Counted from the stretch's first letter, positions 34,965 through 42,745 are shown. The stretch is 64,000 nt of DNA from Sulfitobacter sp. 20_GPM-1509m (GCF_000620505.1 NZ_JIBC01000009.1:62001-126000), one strand, 5' to 3'. Translations and numbers: made by a program. The notes: generated from the letters alone by a model not told the origin.

Positions 34965-36359
34965 TCAGACGAACACGTCGCCCAGGGCCTTGTCGACTGC
35001 CGCGATGATGTGGTTGATGTCATCCTTGGTCGCGATCAGCGCGGGCGAGAAGCACAGGCTGTTGTTCTTGCCCGGCAGCGACCGGTTGGTCGCCCCGATG
35101 ATGACGCCCTGTGCCATGCAGTTGCCGACGACGGCCTGAACCTTGGCCTCTTCCGCAGGCGCACGGCTGTCGCGGTCGGCGACCAGTTCGGCCCCCAGGA
35201 ACAGCCCCTTGCCGCGCACATCGCCGATGACGGCGTGTTTGTCGGCCAGCGCGTGCAGCTGGTCCAGCATATAGGCACCCATCTGCGTGGTGTTCTCCAG
35301 CAGGTTTTCGTCCTCGATGATACGCATGTTCTCGATCGCCGCAGCAGGACCGGCGGTGCAGCCGCCAAAGGTCGAGATGTCGCGGAAATAGTTCAGCTTG
35401 TCCGACGGGTCGTCCTTGAACATGTCAAAGACCGCTTCGGTGGTCACAAGGCAGGCAATCGCCGCATAACCCGAGGCCACGCCTTTGGCCATTGTCACCA
35501 TGTCGGGCTGGATGCCGTAGTGCTGGTAGCCGAACCATGTGCCGGTGCGGCCCACGCCACAGACGACTTCGTCGATGTGCAGCAGGATGTCATACTTTTT
35601 GCAAATCTCCTGCACGCGGTCCCAATAGCCGTCGGGGGGTGTGATGACGCCGCCGCCTGCGGTTACCGGTTCAAGGCACAGCGCGCCCACCGTGTCGGGC
35701 CCTTCGGCCAGGATAACCTTTTCAATCTGGTCCGCAGCCCACACGCCATAGTTTTCCTTCGGTGCGCCGTCCTGTTCAAAGGCGCGGTATTCCAGGCAAT
35801 GCGGCACGCGCACGAAACCGGGCACGAAGGGACCGTATTGCGCGTTGCGCTCGTCCTGGCCACCTGCGGACAGGCAGGCGATTGTGGTGCCGTGATAGTC
35901 GCGGTCGCGGTACAGGATCTTGTGCTTCTTGCCGCCATATTTCTTGTGCGCGATCTGGCGGACCATCTTGAACGCCTTCTCGTTCGCCTCGGACCCCGAG
36001 TTGCAATAGTACATCCGGTCAAGGCCGGGCATCTTTTCCAGCAGCTTTTCGGCAAAGAGCGCGCCGGGGATCGACCCGGCGGAGCCTGCGAAATAGTTCA
36101 GTTTCACCAGCTGGTCGCGGACCGCATCGGCAATGCTTTCGCGGCCATAGCCGACGTTGACCGTCCAGACACCGCCCGAGACCGCATCCAGGTGTTCTTT
36201 GCCCTTTTGGTCCCAGACCTTCATGCCCTTGCCCTCGACGATGATGCGCGGGTCGATCGCGCTTTCGAAGGGTTGGTGTTGAATCAGGTGGTGCCAGACG
36301 TTCTTGCGGTCGGCTTCGACCACACGGCTAAGGTCATTTTCATTAAAGGTTCCGTCCAT
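34965..36359 (-). CDS. tpa: Taurine:pyruvate aminotransferase
   Basis: PLP-dependent class-III aminotransferase (464 residues) converting taurine and pyruvate to sulfoacetaldehyde and L-alanine in the cytoplasm. Seen: VSGGVWTVNVGYGRESIADA, YYCNSGSEANEKAFKMVRQI (PLP phosphate site), DYHGTTIACLSAGGQ, LLHIDEVVCGVGRTGTWFGY (Asp to the pyridine N) and MVTMAKGVASGYAAIA with the Schiff-base Lys. Divergent from tauABC, with TauR-type boxes upstream at 36455-36488. ATG 36359 is family-consistent; the ORF start at 36476 is not. The alanine produced would be recycled by ald near the right end. Confidence 0.95.
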   Translation of the reverse strand: MDGTFNENDLSRVVEADRKNVWHHLIQHQPFESAIDPRIIVEGKGMKVWDQKGKEHLDAVSGGVWTVNVGYGRESIADAVRDQLVKLNYFAGSAGSIPGALFAEKLLEKMPGLDRMYYCNSGSEANEKAFKMVRQIAHKKYGGKKHKILYRDRDYHGTTIACLSAGGQDERNAQYGPFVPGFVRVPHCLEYRAFEQDGAPKENYGVWAADQIEKVILAEGPDTVGALCLEPVTAGGGVITPPDGYWDRVQEICKKYDILLHIDEVVCGVGRTGTWFGYQHYGIQPDMVTMAKGVASGYAAIACLVTTEAVFDMFKDDPSDKLNYFRDISTFGGCTAGPAAAIENMRIIEDENLLENTTQMGAYMLDQLHALADKHAVIGDVRGKGLFLGAELVADRDSRAPAEEAKVQAVVGNCMAQGVIIGATNRSLPGKNNSLCFSPALIATKDDINHIIAAVDKALGDVFV

Positions 36360-36749
36360 TGTCTGGCCTTTCGGAATGCATGAGGAAGGGGTGGGGTGAC
36401 GCAAAACATATTGCACCCGTTGGTGATGAAGAAAACAGCAGAAAATGGTGCCGCGATAGGGCCAGTGGCAGCACACAGATGATTCCAGTTTTCCGCGCCT
36501 GACCAGCTTTGCGCGTCATGGTGGAAACAGGAATGCCGCAATTTCAGAGGGTTCCGCAACTTGCCAAATCAGGGGCCGGTCACTGCACACTTTGGCCCGA
36601 GTTTCGAAAAAACATTGATCGGCGCGGGATATTGCAGTCGGATTGGGCAGCGCCGGATGATGCTTGATGCAACAACCGGACCAAGCGGCGGCCGGACCGC
36701 CGGGACAACGCGAAGCGCCGTGTAAAATGGCGCGCAACGGGAGACGACA
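36360..36749. other. Divergent tpa/tauA control region
   Basis: 390 nt without a gene. It contains the tpa-proximal TauR-type pair (36455-36488), an A/T-richer stretch near 36600-36625 and, nearer tauA, CCGGATGATGC (36653) and CCGGACCAAGC (36676), which are also 23 nt apart but match the box poorly. Promoters for both transcripts must lie here; I could not fix -35/-10 pairs with confidence. Confidence 0.6.
36455..36488 (-). promoter_or_regulatory. Candidate TauR operator of tpa
   Basis: On the minus strand, CTGGAATCATC (36488-36478) and CTGGCCCTATC (36465-36455), direct repeats 23 nt apart start to start, about 96 nt upstream of the tpa start. The proximal box differs from the xsc proximal box (CTGGCCCTAAC) at one position. 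Confidence 0.65.
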
Positions 36750-37757
36750 ATGACATTTAAATCCAAATTGATGAGTGCCACCGCCGCAATCGCCATGCTG
36801 ACGGGTGCGCAGGCAGCCACTGCCGCAGGGCATGGCGAAATTACCGTGGCCTATTTCCTCGAATGGCCGATGCCCTTCCAGTACGCCAAGGAAACCGGCA
36901 TGTACGACGAGGCCATGGGCACCAAGATCAACTGGGTCAGCTTTGACACCGGCACCGCGATGAGTGCGGCAATGGCCTCGGGTGATGTGCAGCTTTCGGT
37001 GAGCCAGGGCGTGCCGCCCTTTGTGGTGGCCACTTCGGCGGGGCAGGATTTGCAGATCGTCGATGTGGCCGTGTCCTATTCGGACAACGACAACTGTGTC
37101 GTGGCCTCGGGGCTGGAGATCGACAAGGACAGCGCGGGCGAACTGGCCGGCAAGAAGGTTGCCGTGCCTCTGGGCACCGCCGCGCATTACGGCTTTCTCA
37201 GCCAGATGAACCACTTTGGCGTTGATATTTCCACAATGGATATCGTCGACATGGCCCCTGCCGAAGGGGCGGCTGCTCTGGCCCAGGGGTCGCTGGACAT
37301 GGCCTGTGGTTGGGGCGGGGCGCTGCGCCGGATGAAAGAACACGGCAACGTGCTGTTGACCGGTGCGGAAAAAGAAGAGCTGGGCATTCTGGTGTTCGAC
37401 GCCACGACAGCCCCCGCAACCTATATCGCCGAGAACGGCGATATGGTGGCCAAGTTTCTGGCCGTGACAGCCAAGGCAAACGCCATGTGGGCGGATGAGG
37501 CGAACCATGCCAAGATGCTGCCGGTGATCGCCAAGGATGCGGGCATGAGCGAGGAAGACACGATGTCGACCCTGTCGACCTTCAAGTTCCCCACCGTGGA
37601 TGAACAGCTGAGCGACAAGTGGCTGAATGGCCGCGCGCAAACCTTCATGAAGGGCGTTGCGGGCGTGTTTGTGGACGCGGGTTCGATCCCCTCGGCGCTG
37701 GACAGCTATGCGGGCACCGTGAACACCGGGCCGCTGGAAGCCGCGAAAGACATGTAA
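36750..37757 (+). CDS. tauA: Taurine ABC transporter substrate-binding protein
   Basis: Periplasmic binding protein of 335 residues with a signal peptide (cleavage near QAATAAG). Seen: GEITVAYFLEWPMPFQYAKE, WVSFDTGTAMSAAMASGDVQ, GVPPFVVATSAGQDLQIVDV and LAGKKVAVPLGTAAHYGFLS, the TauA/SsuA-type organisation with ligand-binding loops. First gene of tauABC, divergent from tpa. Followed by two strong hairpins before tauB, which would favour a high level of this subunit over the membrane parts. Taurine specificity rests on context. Confidence 0.93.
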   Translation: MTFKSKLMSATAAIAMLTGAQAATAAGHGEITVAYFLEWPMPFQYAKETGMYDEAMGTKINWVSFDTGTAMSAAMASGDVQLSVSQGVPPFVVATSAGQDLQIVDVAVSYSDNDNCVVASGLEIDKDSAGELAGKKVAVPLGTAAHYGFLSQMNHFGVDISTMDIVDMAPAEGAAALAQGSLDMACGWGGALRRMKEHGNVLLTGAEKEELGILVFDATTAPATYIAENGDMVAKFLAVTAKANAMWADEANHAKMLPVIAKDAGMSEEDTMSTLSTFKFPTVDEQLSDKWLNGRAQTFMKGVAGVFVDAGSIPSALDSYAGTVNTGPLEAAKDM

Positions 37758-37763
37758 GTCACG

Positions 37764-37827
37764 CGGACCCTGCGCGCCCGTTGTGGCGTGCAGGGTCCGA
37801 CGGACATGAGGCGGGGCACACCCCGCC
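37764..37827 (+). other. Tandem hairpins between tauA and tauB
   Basis: First hairpin: CGGACCCTGC (37764-37773) pairs with GCAGGGTCCG (37790-37799), with further GC pairing inside. Second: GGCGGGG / CCCCGCC (37810-37827) with loop CACA. They sit in the 113-nt tauA-tauB gap without T-tracts, so I read them as processing/stabilising or attenuating structures that lower tauBC relative to tauA. Confidence 0.65.
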
Positions 37828-37870
37828 CGTGAGGCCGATACAGGCCAAAGAAATCAACAAGGGGACGACC

Positions 37871-38677
37871 ATGACGGGACTTGTGATCGACAAGCTGTCC
37901 ATGCGCTTTGACTTGCCGGGGGGTGGAGCCGTTCAGGCGCTGCAAGATGTCAGCCTGGACCTGAAACAGGGTGAACTGCTGAGCGTGCTGGGGCCGTCGG
38001 GCTGTGGCAAGACGACACTTCTGAACATCGTGGCAGGGTTTCTGGCCCAGACCGAAGGCGAGGTGCGGCTGAACGGCAAACCAGTACACGGCCCCGATGC
38101 ACAGCGCGGCATGGTGTTTCAGCAAGGCGCGCTGTTCGAGTGGATGAGCGTGCGCGAGAACGTCAGCTTTGGTCCCGACATGAAGGGCACGCCCAAGGCC
38201 GCAAGCCGCAAGACGGTCGACCATTTGCTGGACGTCGTCGGCCTGCGGGATTTCAAGGACAAGATGGTTTATGAACTGTCGGGCGGGATGCAACAGCGCG
38301 TGGCGCTGGCCCGCTGTCTGGCCAACGACCCAGATGTAATCCTGATGGACGAACCGCTGGGCGCGCTGGACGCGCTGACCCGCGAAAAGATGCAAAGCCT
38401 GGTGCTGAAGCTGTGGAAGGAGACGGGCAAGACCATCATCCTGATCACCCACTCGGTCGAAGAGGCGCTGTTGCTGGGCGAGCGTCTGGTGGTGATGGCG
38501 CCGCGTCCGGGGCGTATTCACAAGGAATACCGCCTGCCCTTTGCCGATCTGGGCGTGGGCGCGGACCTGCGCGAGGTGAAGAAACATCCCGACTATGCGC
38601 CCACCCGCGAGGAAATCCTGAACATGATCTGGAACATGGAAGAAGAGATCATGGGCCGCAGCGAGGAAAGTGTCTGA
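37871..38677 (+). CDS. tauB: Taurine ABC transporter ATP-binding protein
   Basis: 268-residue ABC ATPase energising taurine uptake. Seen: Walker A VLGPSGCGKTTLLNI near residues 38-52, Q-loop MVFQQGALFEW, signature YELSGGMQQRVALARCL, Walker B DPDVILMDEPLGALDALT and switch His ILITHSVEEALLLG. ATG 37871 lies after the tandem hairpins; the upstream reading is a shadow of tauA. Stop is next to or overlapping the tauC start, so tauB and tauC are made together. Confidence 0.95.
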   Translation: MTGLVIDKLSMRFDLPGGGAVQALQDVSLDLKQGELLSVLGPSGCGKTTLLNIVAGFLAQTEGEVRLNGKPVHGPDAQRGMVFQQGALFEWMSVRENVSFGPDMKGTPKAASRKTVDHLLDVVGLRDFKDKMVYELSGGMQQRVALARCLANDPDVILMDEPLGALDALTREKMQSLVLKLWKETGKTIILITHSVEEALLLGERLVVMAPRPGRIHKEYRLPFADLGVGADLREVKKHPDYAPTREEILNMIWNMEEEIMGRSEESV

Positions 38678-38678
38678 G

Positions 38679-40016
38679 ATGTTGCAGATTTTCCAAGACC
38701 TCGGCGGCGAACTGGCGCAATTGTTCCTCTCCGTGCTGGGGGCGTTCCCCTTTATCCTCGGCTATCTGGCACTGATCCTGCTTTCGATGGTCATCTGGAA
38801 TTTCATCCGCGCGCAAATGGGGCGCGTGCGCGACTATCGCTCGTTGAAAACCGTGACATTCGGCGACGAAAGCGCGGTTGTCTCGGACAAGGCGGCGTCG
38901 GTGATTTCCATCGTGCTGATCTTTGTGATCTGGGGCGCGTTCACCGGATCGGGTTGGTTGCCGGGACCATTGCACGCGCCCGGACCCTTTGTCGGGCAGG
39001 ACAAGTTCACCTATACAATCGAAGGACCGGACGGGACGCAGGCCGATGCCACCGTTTTTGTGTCCGTCTACCGGCAGGGCGAGGAGCCCGCGCCGCTGGA
39101 ATTCGACGCAGGCACGGGCCCCGTGAAAAACGACAGTGTCGAGGTGCAGGCCTATCGGTCCAAGCTGATCAGCTGGGACGCCAATGACGAAGTAACGCGC
39201 AAGGATGGTGCGAAAGTTGTCGCCGTGGATGGTCGGGCGATTGATGTCACGACAGATGTCGACGTGGGCTTTGGTCGCGTGGCGCTGACCGACAAGGGCA
39301 CGCTGAATTTCGAGCCGGGGCAGGGCTGGCAGATGGAAAGCATCTGGTTGCCGGCCCCTGACAGCGTCTGGCGTCGGTTGGTGTCGGTCAGCGCGGACGG
39401 CTATCAGAACGTGACGCTGGCCGAACACCTCAGCTATTCGCTGTTCCGTGTCATCGTGGGCTTTGCGCTGGGCGCGCTGGTGGGCATTCCGCTGGGCTAT
39501 GCCATGGGCCTGTCGAACTGGTTTCGCGGCTGGTTCGATCCCATTGTCGAATTCATGCGCCCGGTGCCGCCGCTGGCGCTGATCCCGCTGGTGATCATCT
39601 GGGCGGGCATTGGTGAACAGGGCAAGATCATCCTGCTGTTCCTGGCCGCGCTGTGGATCATGGCGATCGGCGCACGGTCGGGTGTGTCGGGGGTGAAGAT
39701 CACCAAGGTGCACGCGGCCTATTCGCTGGGGGCCAGCAAGTGGCAGATCCTGCGCCATGTGATCATCCCCAACTCCCTGCCCGAGATTTTCACCGCCGCG
39801 CGCGTGGCGATGGGCGTTTGCTGGGGCACGGTTGTGGCCGCCGAACTGGTGGCGGCGGAAAAGGGCGTGGGCAAGATGATCGTGGCGGCGTCCAAGTTTC
39901 AGGACACCGACATCGTGTTGATGGGGATCATCCTGATCGGCATCATCGGCTTTGGCATCGACATGCTGATGCGCTGGGCCGAGCGGATTCTGGTGCCGTG
40001 GAAGGGCAAGGGCTGA
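38679..40016 (+). CDS. tauC: Taurine ABC transporter permease, long form
   Basis: Inner-membrane permease of 445 residues. The C-terminal 250 form the usual permease: LAEHLSYSLFRVIVGFALGA, PIVEFMRPVPPLALIPLVII and the EAA loop HAAYSLGASKWQILRHVIIP contacting TauB. The N-terminal approximately 195 residues are extra compared with E. coli TauC (about 275): two hydrophobic segments (residues about 15-45 and 68-90) flanking a soluble, beta-rich part with PFVGQDKFTYTIEGPDG and RKDGAKVVAVDGRAIDVTTD, probably periplasmic. ATG 38679 has GAGGAAAG at suitable spacing; a GTG at 38670 would add three residues. Confidence 0.88.
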   Translation: MLQIFQDLGGELAQLFLSVLGAFPFILGYLALILLSMVIWNFIRAQMGRVRDYRSLKTVTFGDESAVVSDKAASVISIVLIFVIWGAFTGSGWLPGPLHAPGPFVGQDKFTYTIEGPDGTQADATVFVSVYRQGEEPAPLEFDAGTGPVKNDSVEVQAYRSKLISWDANDEVTRKDGAKVVAVDGRAIDVTTDVDVGFGRVALTDKGTLNFEPGQGWQMESIWLPAPDSVWRRLVSVSADGYQNVTLAEHLSYSLFRVIVGFALGALVGIPLGYAMGLSNWFRGWFDPIVEFMRPVPPLALIPLVIIWAGIGEQGKIILLFLAALWIMAIGARSGVSGVKITKVHAAYSLGASKWQILRHVIIPNSLPEIFTAARVAMGVCWGTVVAAELVAAEKGVGKMIVAASKFQDTDIVLMGIILIGIIGFGIDMLMRWAERILVPWKGKG

Positions 40017-40027
40017 GGCGCTGCCTG

Positions 40028-40054
40028 CACGGGGGTATTTGCGGGCAACTTGAT
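40028..40054 (+). repeat. Dispersed 3'-end element, degenerate copy
   Basis: CACGGGGGTATTTGCGGGCA followed by ACTTGAT, just past the tauC stop. It keeps the G-rich head, TATTTG and GGCAA-x-x-TGA layout of the copies at 47681, 49581 and 62590, but is clearly diverged. Confidence 0.35.
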
Positions 40055-40118
40055 GTGGATCATGGCGGCGGGATGGGCCGCGCGCGAAACTGTGCGGGAA
40101 CTATGGAATGAGGGTCCT

Positions 40119-40532
40119 ATGCGCAGTTTCTTTTCGATCACCGTCAGTCTGGCCTTGGTGGCGGCAGGGCTCGTGGCCTGTACCGATCCTGTCATGCCCG
40201 ACCGGACGGACGGGGCGGCGTTCTTTGCCGACAATTGCGTGGCCTGCCATGGCGCGCGGGGGCGGGGCAACGGCGCCTTTGCTGACGGGCTGCAAGCCAG
40301 GCCTGCCAATCTGACCACGCTGAGCCGTCGCAACGGCGGCACGTTCCCGTCCGCGCGAGCGCTGAGCTATATCTATGGCGATCCCGAACAGTCCCATCTT
40401 GCCCGCGTCATGCCGGAGTTCGGCGGCGCGATGGCGCAGGATCTGGTTCCGGTGGAGATCGACGGCGTGCTGACACCAACACCGCGCGTGCTGGCGGGGT
40501 TGCTGGCCTATCTGGAGAGCATTCAGGAGTAG
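40119..40532 (+). CDS. Small c-type cytochrome lipoprotein
   Basis: 137-residue predicted lipoprotein with one haem c. Seen: signal with lipobox LVAC (near residue 18), haem site NCVACHGARGRGNG near residues 40-53, and a distal Met in VMPEFGGAMAQD. The compact class-I fold ends with VLAGLLAYLESIQE. It follows tauC by about 100 nt on the same strand, so it may be read through from tauABC, but its link to taurine or sulfite metabolism is only positional. Possible acceptor for a periplasmic dehydrogenase not in this window. Confidence 0.85.
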   Translation: MRSFFSITVSLALVAAGLVACTDPVMPDRTDGAAFFADNCVACHGARGRGNGAFADGLQARPANLTTLSRRNGGTFPSARALSYIYGDPEQSHLARVMPEFGGAMAQDLVPVEIDGVLTPTPRVLAGLLAYLESIQE

Positions 40533-40712
40533 GGGGCGTCGCAAAGTGAACGGTATGACGCGCAGTGCGTTCTGGTTGGCCTGCACCGCCCATAGGTATG
40601 CTTTTGATACCAAAAGAGCGGATCAATGCGGGGCCAAATCGCCGCCGCTAGCGGGTTACGTCCAGAGGACGACCGCCAGTTGATGTCAAAATGCCGGGAG
40701 TGTGCTGGAAAT

Positions 40713-40730
40713 CCTCCCGACTGGGGGAGG
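40713..40730 (-). terminator. Terminator of tRNA-Ala
   Basis: Stem CCTCCC / GGGAGG with a 6-nt loop just beyond the tRNA 3' end on the minus strand, followed by ATTTCC. Fits a Rho-independent stop for the tRNA. Confidence 0.6.
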
Positions 40731-40733
40731 GGA

Positions 40734-40809
40734 TGGTGGAGCATAGCGGGATCGAACCGCTGACCTCCTGCATGCCATGCAGGCGCTCTCCCAGCTGAGC
40801 TAATGCCCC
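40734..40809 (-). tRNA. tRNA-Ala (anticodon GGC)
   Basis: 76 nt with an encoded CCA. On the minus strand: acceptor GGGGCAT pairs with ATGCTCC, D-arm TAGCTCAGCTGGGAGAGC, anticodon arm CCTGC-ATGGCAT-GCAGG with anticodon GGC, and T-arm GCGGTTCGATCCCGC. All standard stems form, with one G-T pair in the acceptor. Preceded by a promoter at 40843-40871. Confidence 0.95.
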
Positions 40810-40842
40810 ATCCTTGGTGACCCCGTGGGGTCCGTGCGCCGC

Positions 40843-40871
40843 TGATTAGGCGGTTTGGCGGGCGGGATCAA
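40843..40871 (-). promoter_or_regulatory. Promoter of tRNA-Ala
   Basis: On the minus strand TTGATC (40871-40866), 17-nt spacer, TAATCA (40848-40843), then about 33 nt to the tRNA 5' end. A GACCCC/GGGGTC hairpin lies in the short leader. Good spacing and near-consensus hexamers. Confidence 0.55.
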
Positions 40872-40898
40872 GCGAAAAGATCACGCCCGCCGAAAGCT

Positions 40899-41231
40899 TT
40901 ATGTATCGTCGTCATCCGGCGCGACATCGGCGATTTCGTCCAGCGGAACGGTATCGTCGTCGTCGTCATCTTCGAGCAGATCATCGTCCAGATCGACATC
41001 AACATCTGTGTCGTCATCGTCCAGTACGACGTCATCATCGTCGACGTCCGCTGCTTTTGCCTTGGCCGTTACCGCGTCTTCCGCGTCGGCGGCGATCATG
41101 CGGGATTTGCTGGCGTCCAGCTCGACCACTTCACCCGTGTAGGGGCTGACGATCGGATTTTTGTTCAGGTCGTAAAACCGCTTGCCGGTGGTCGGGCAAA
41201 GGCGTTTCGTACCCCATTCTTCCTTGGGCAT
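40899..41231 (-). CDS. FYDLN-acid family protein (TIGR02300 type)
   Basis: 110-residue protein with a small zinc-ribbon-like or beta N-terminal part, MPKEEWGTKRLCPTTGKRFY then DLNKNPIVSPYTGEVVEL, carrying the FYDLN motif, followed by a very acidic C-terminal tail of about 50 residues rich in Asp (VDDDDVVLDDDDTDVDVDLD and similar). This family is characteristic of alphaproteobacteria and has no assigned function. The tail is low-complexity and surely disordered. ATG 41231 is family-consistent. Directly upstream of tRNA-Ala, a common arrangement I believe in relatives. Confidence 0.88.
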   Translation of the reverse strand: MPKEEWGTKRLCPTTGKRFYDLNKNPIVSPYTGEVVELDASKSRMIAADAEDAVTAKAKAADVDDDDVVLDDDDTDVDVDLDDDLLEDDDDDDTVPLDEIADVAPDDDDT

Positions 41232-41338
41232 GATGTCCCCTTTGAAATATCTGTTGCATCTAGGCGATTCAGGGCAAGTGCCATATGGTGTGCCCGGAGT
41301 CAAAGCCTTCGTGATAAGTGGGTAAAGGAGCAGATAGG

Positions 41339-42031
41339 ATGGCCATGCATCTGTTGCAAGAAGGACCGCCCGTCGAGGTGGTTCTGCGCCGGTCTGCGCG
41401 GGCGCGGCGGATATCGCTGCGGGTGTCGGCCCTGGACGGGCGGGTGACGCTGACCTTGCCCAAGGGCGTGGCCGAACGCGAGGCGATGGCCTTTGCGCGA
41501 TCCAAGGAAGACTGGATACGCGGCCACCTGCAAGCGCGGCTTGAAAACATTGAGATTGTGCACGGCGCCGAGGTGCCGCTGGGCGGGCAATCGCTGTTGG
41601 TTGTGCCCGGCGCGGGGCGGCGGGTCGTTGTGGGCGACCAAACGATTGCGGTGCCCGGTGCACCCGAGCAGGTTGGCGCGCGGTTGCAAGCGCATCTCAA
41701 GGCGCTGGCGCGGACGCGGCTGGCGGCGGCGTCCGATCTTTATGCGGAACGGTTGGGGCGGCCTTACCAACGGATCAGCATCCGCGACACCCGGTCGCGG
41801 TGGGGGTCGTGTTCAACGCGCGGGACGCTGATGTATTCGTGGCGGTTGGTGCTGATGCCGCAGGCTGTGCTGGACTATGTTGCGGCGCACGAGGTCGCGC
41901 ATCTTGAGCAGATGAACCATTCACAGGCTTTCTGGGACACGGTGACGCGCATTCACGGCCCTTACGATGTCGCACGCAACTGGTTGCGGCGGCACGGGTC
42001 TGACTATCACCGTTATCGCTTTGGTGATTGA
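41339..42031 (+). CDS. YgjP-like M48-related metalloprotease (DUF45)
   Basis: 230-residue predicted zinc metallopeptidase. Seen: VVLRRSARARRISLRVSALD and VTLTLPKGVAEREAMAFARS at the N-terminus, RISIRDTRSRWGSCSTRGTL, and the zinc motif AAHEVAHLEQMNHSQAFWDT where HExxH plus a downstream His coordinate zinc. ATG 41339 has AAAGGAG 8 nt upstream. No signal peptide, so cytoplasmic. Often found as a stand-alone gene; substrate unknown. Confidence 0.9.
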   Translation: MAMHLLQEGPPVEVVLRRSARARRISLRVSALDGRVTLTLPKGVAEREAMAFARSKEDWIRGHLQARLENIEIVHGAEVPLGGQSLLVVPGAGRRVVVGDQTIAVPGAPEQVGARLQAHLKALARTRLAAASDLYAERLGRPYQRISIRDTRSRWGSCSTRGTLMYSWRLVLMPQAVLDYVAAHEVAHLEQMNHSQAFWDTVTRIHGPYDVARNWLRRHGSDYHRYRFGD

Positions 42032-42061
42032 CCGTTGCCGTATTTGTGATCACAAGGCGGC

Positions 42062-42712
42062 ATGACCACACCCGCCCGCGCCACCGAAATCACCCCAGCC
42101 GCCCATGATCGGGTCTATCGCCAGCTGCGCACGCGCATCATGCACGGCGATATTGCCCCCGGGCAGGCACTGACCTTGCGGGGCGTGGCCAAGGAGTACG
42201 AAGTCAGCATGACCCCCGTACGCGAGGCGGTGCGGCGTTTGGTGGCCGAAGGGGCGCTGACCATGTCGTCCTCGGGGCGTATGGGCACGCCGGAACTTTC
42301 CGCCGAGCGGATCGAGGAGCTGGCCGCCTTGCGGGCGTTGATCGAGGTTGAACTGGCCAGCCGTGCCCTGCCGCGTGCGCATATGGCGCTGATCGAGCGG
42401 TTGCAGACCATCAACGGGGCCGTCTCCGAGGCCGTGGCGCATCGTGACGCTGTCAGCTACATCCGCACCAATCTGGAGTTTCACCGCACGCTGTACCTGC
42501 GGGCGCAGGCCCCGGCGATGCTGGCCATGGCTGAAACCGTGTGGTTGCAGATGGGGCCGACGATGCGGGCGCTGTACGGGCGGTTGCGGCGGACCGAGCC
42601 GCCGCACTATCACAAGCTGATTATCGCCGCGCTGCGCGCTGGCGACGAGCCGGGCTTGCGGTTGGCGGTGCGGACCGATGTGACGCAGGGCTTGCGGATG
42701 CTGGCGCGCTGA
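42062..42712 (+). CDS. GntR-family (FCD) transcriptional regulator
   Basis: 216-residue regulator. Seen: winged helix YRQLRTRIMHGDIAPGQALT and LRGVAKEYEVSMTPVREAVR (residues about 14-70), then an all-helical FCD ligand domain (LAALRALIEVELASRALPRA; NLEFHRTLYLRAQAP) with His/Asp-type metal ligands. FCD regulators usually respond to organic acids. Close behind the metalloprotease gene (30-nt gap), and convergent with accA. Target unknown. Confidence 0.87.
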   Translation: MTTPARATEITPAAHDRVYRQLRTRIMHGDIAPGQALTLRGVAKEYEVSMTPVREAVRRLVAEGALTMSSSGRMGTPELSAERIEELAALRALIEVELASRALPRAHMALIERLQTINGAVSEAVAHRDAVSYIRTNLEFHRTLYLRAQAPAMLAMAETVWLQMGPTMRALYGRLRRTEPPHYHKLIIAALRAGDEPGLRLAVRTDVTQGLRMLAR

Positions 42713-42745
42713 ACAGGTCAGCGCACCGCCGTCGAGGCTGAGGCC

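Noticed and set aside
36653-36686. CCGGATGATGC/CCGGACCAAGC as TauR boxes of tauA
   Set aside because: Spacing is 23 nt, but the match to CTGGCCYTAWC is poor; kept only as a weak candidate in the text, not as a feature.
40947-41040. Tandem repeat of GTC/ATC triplets
   Set aside because: It is the coding sequence of the Asp-rich tail of the FYDLN protein, not a separate repeat element or CRISPR-like array.
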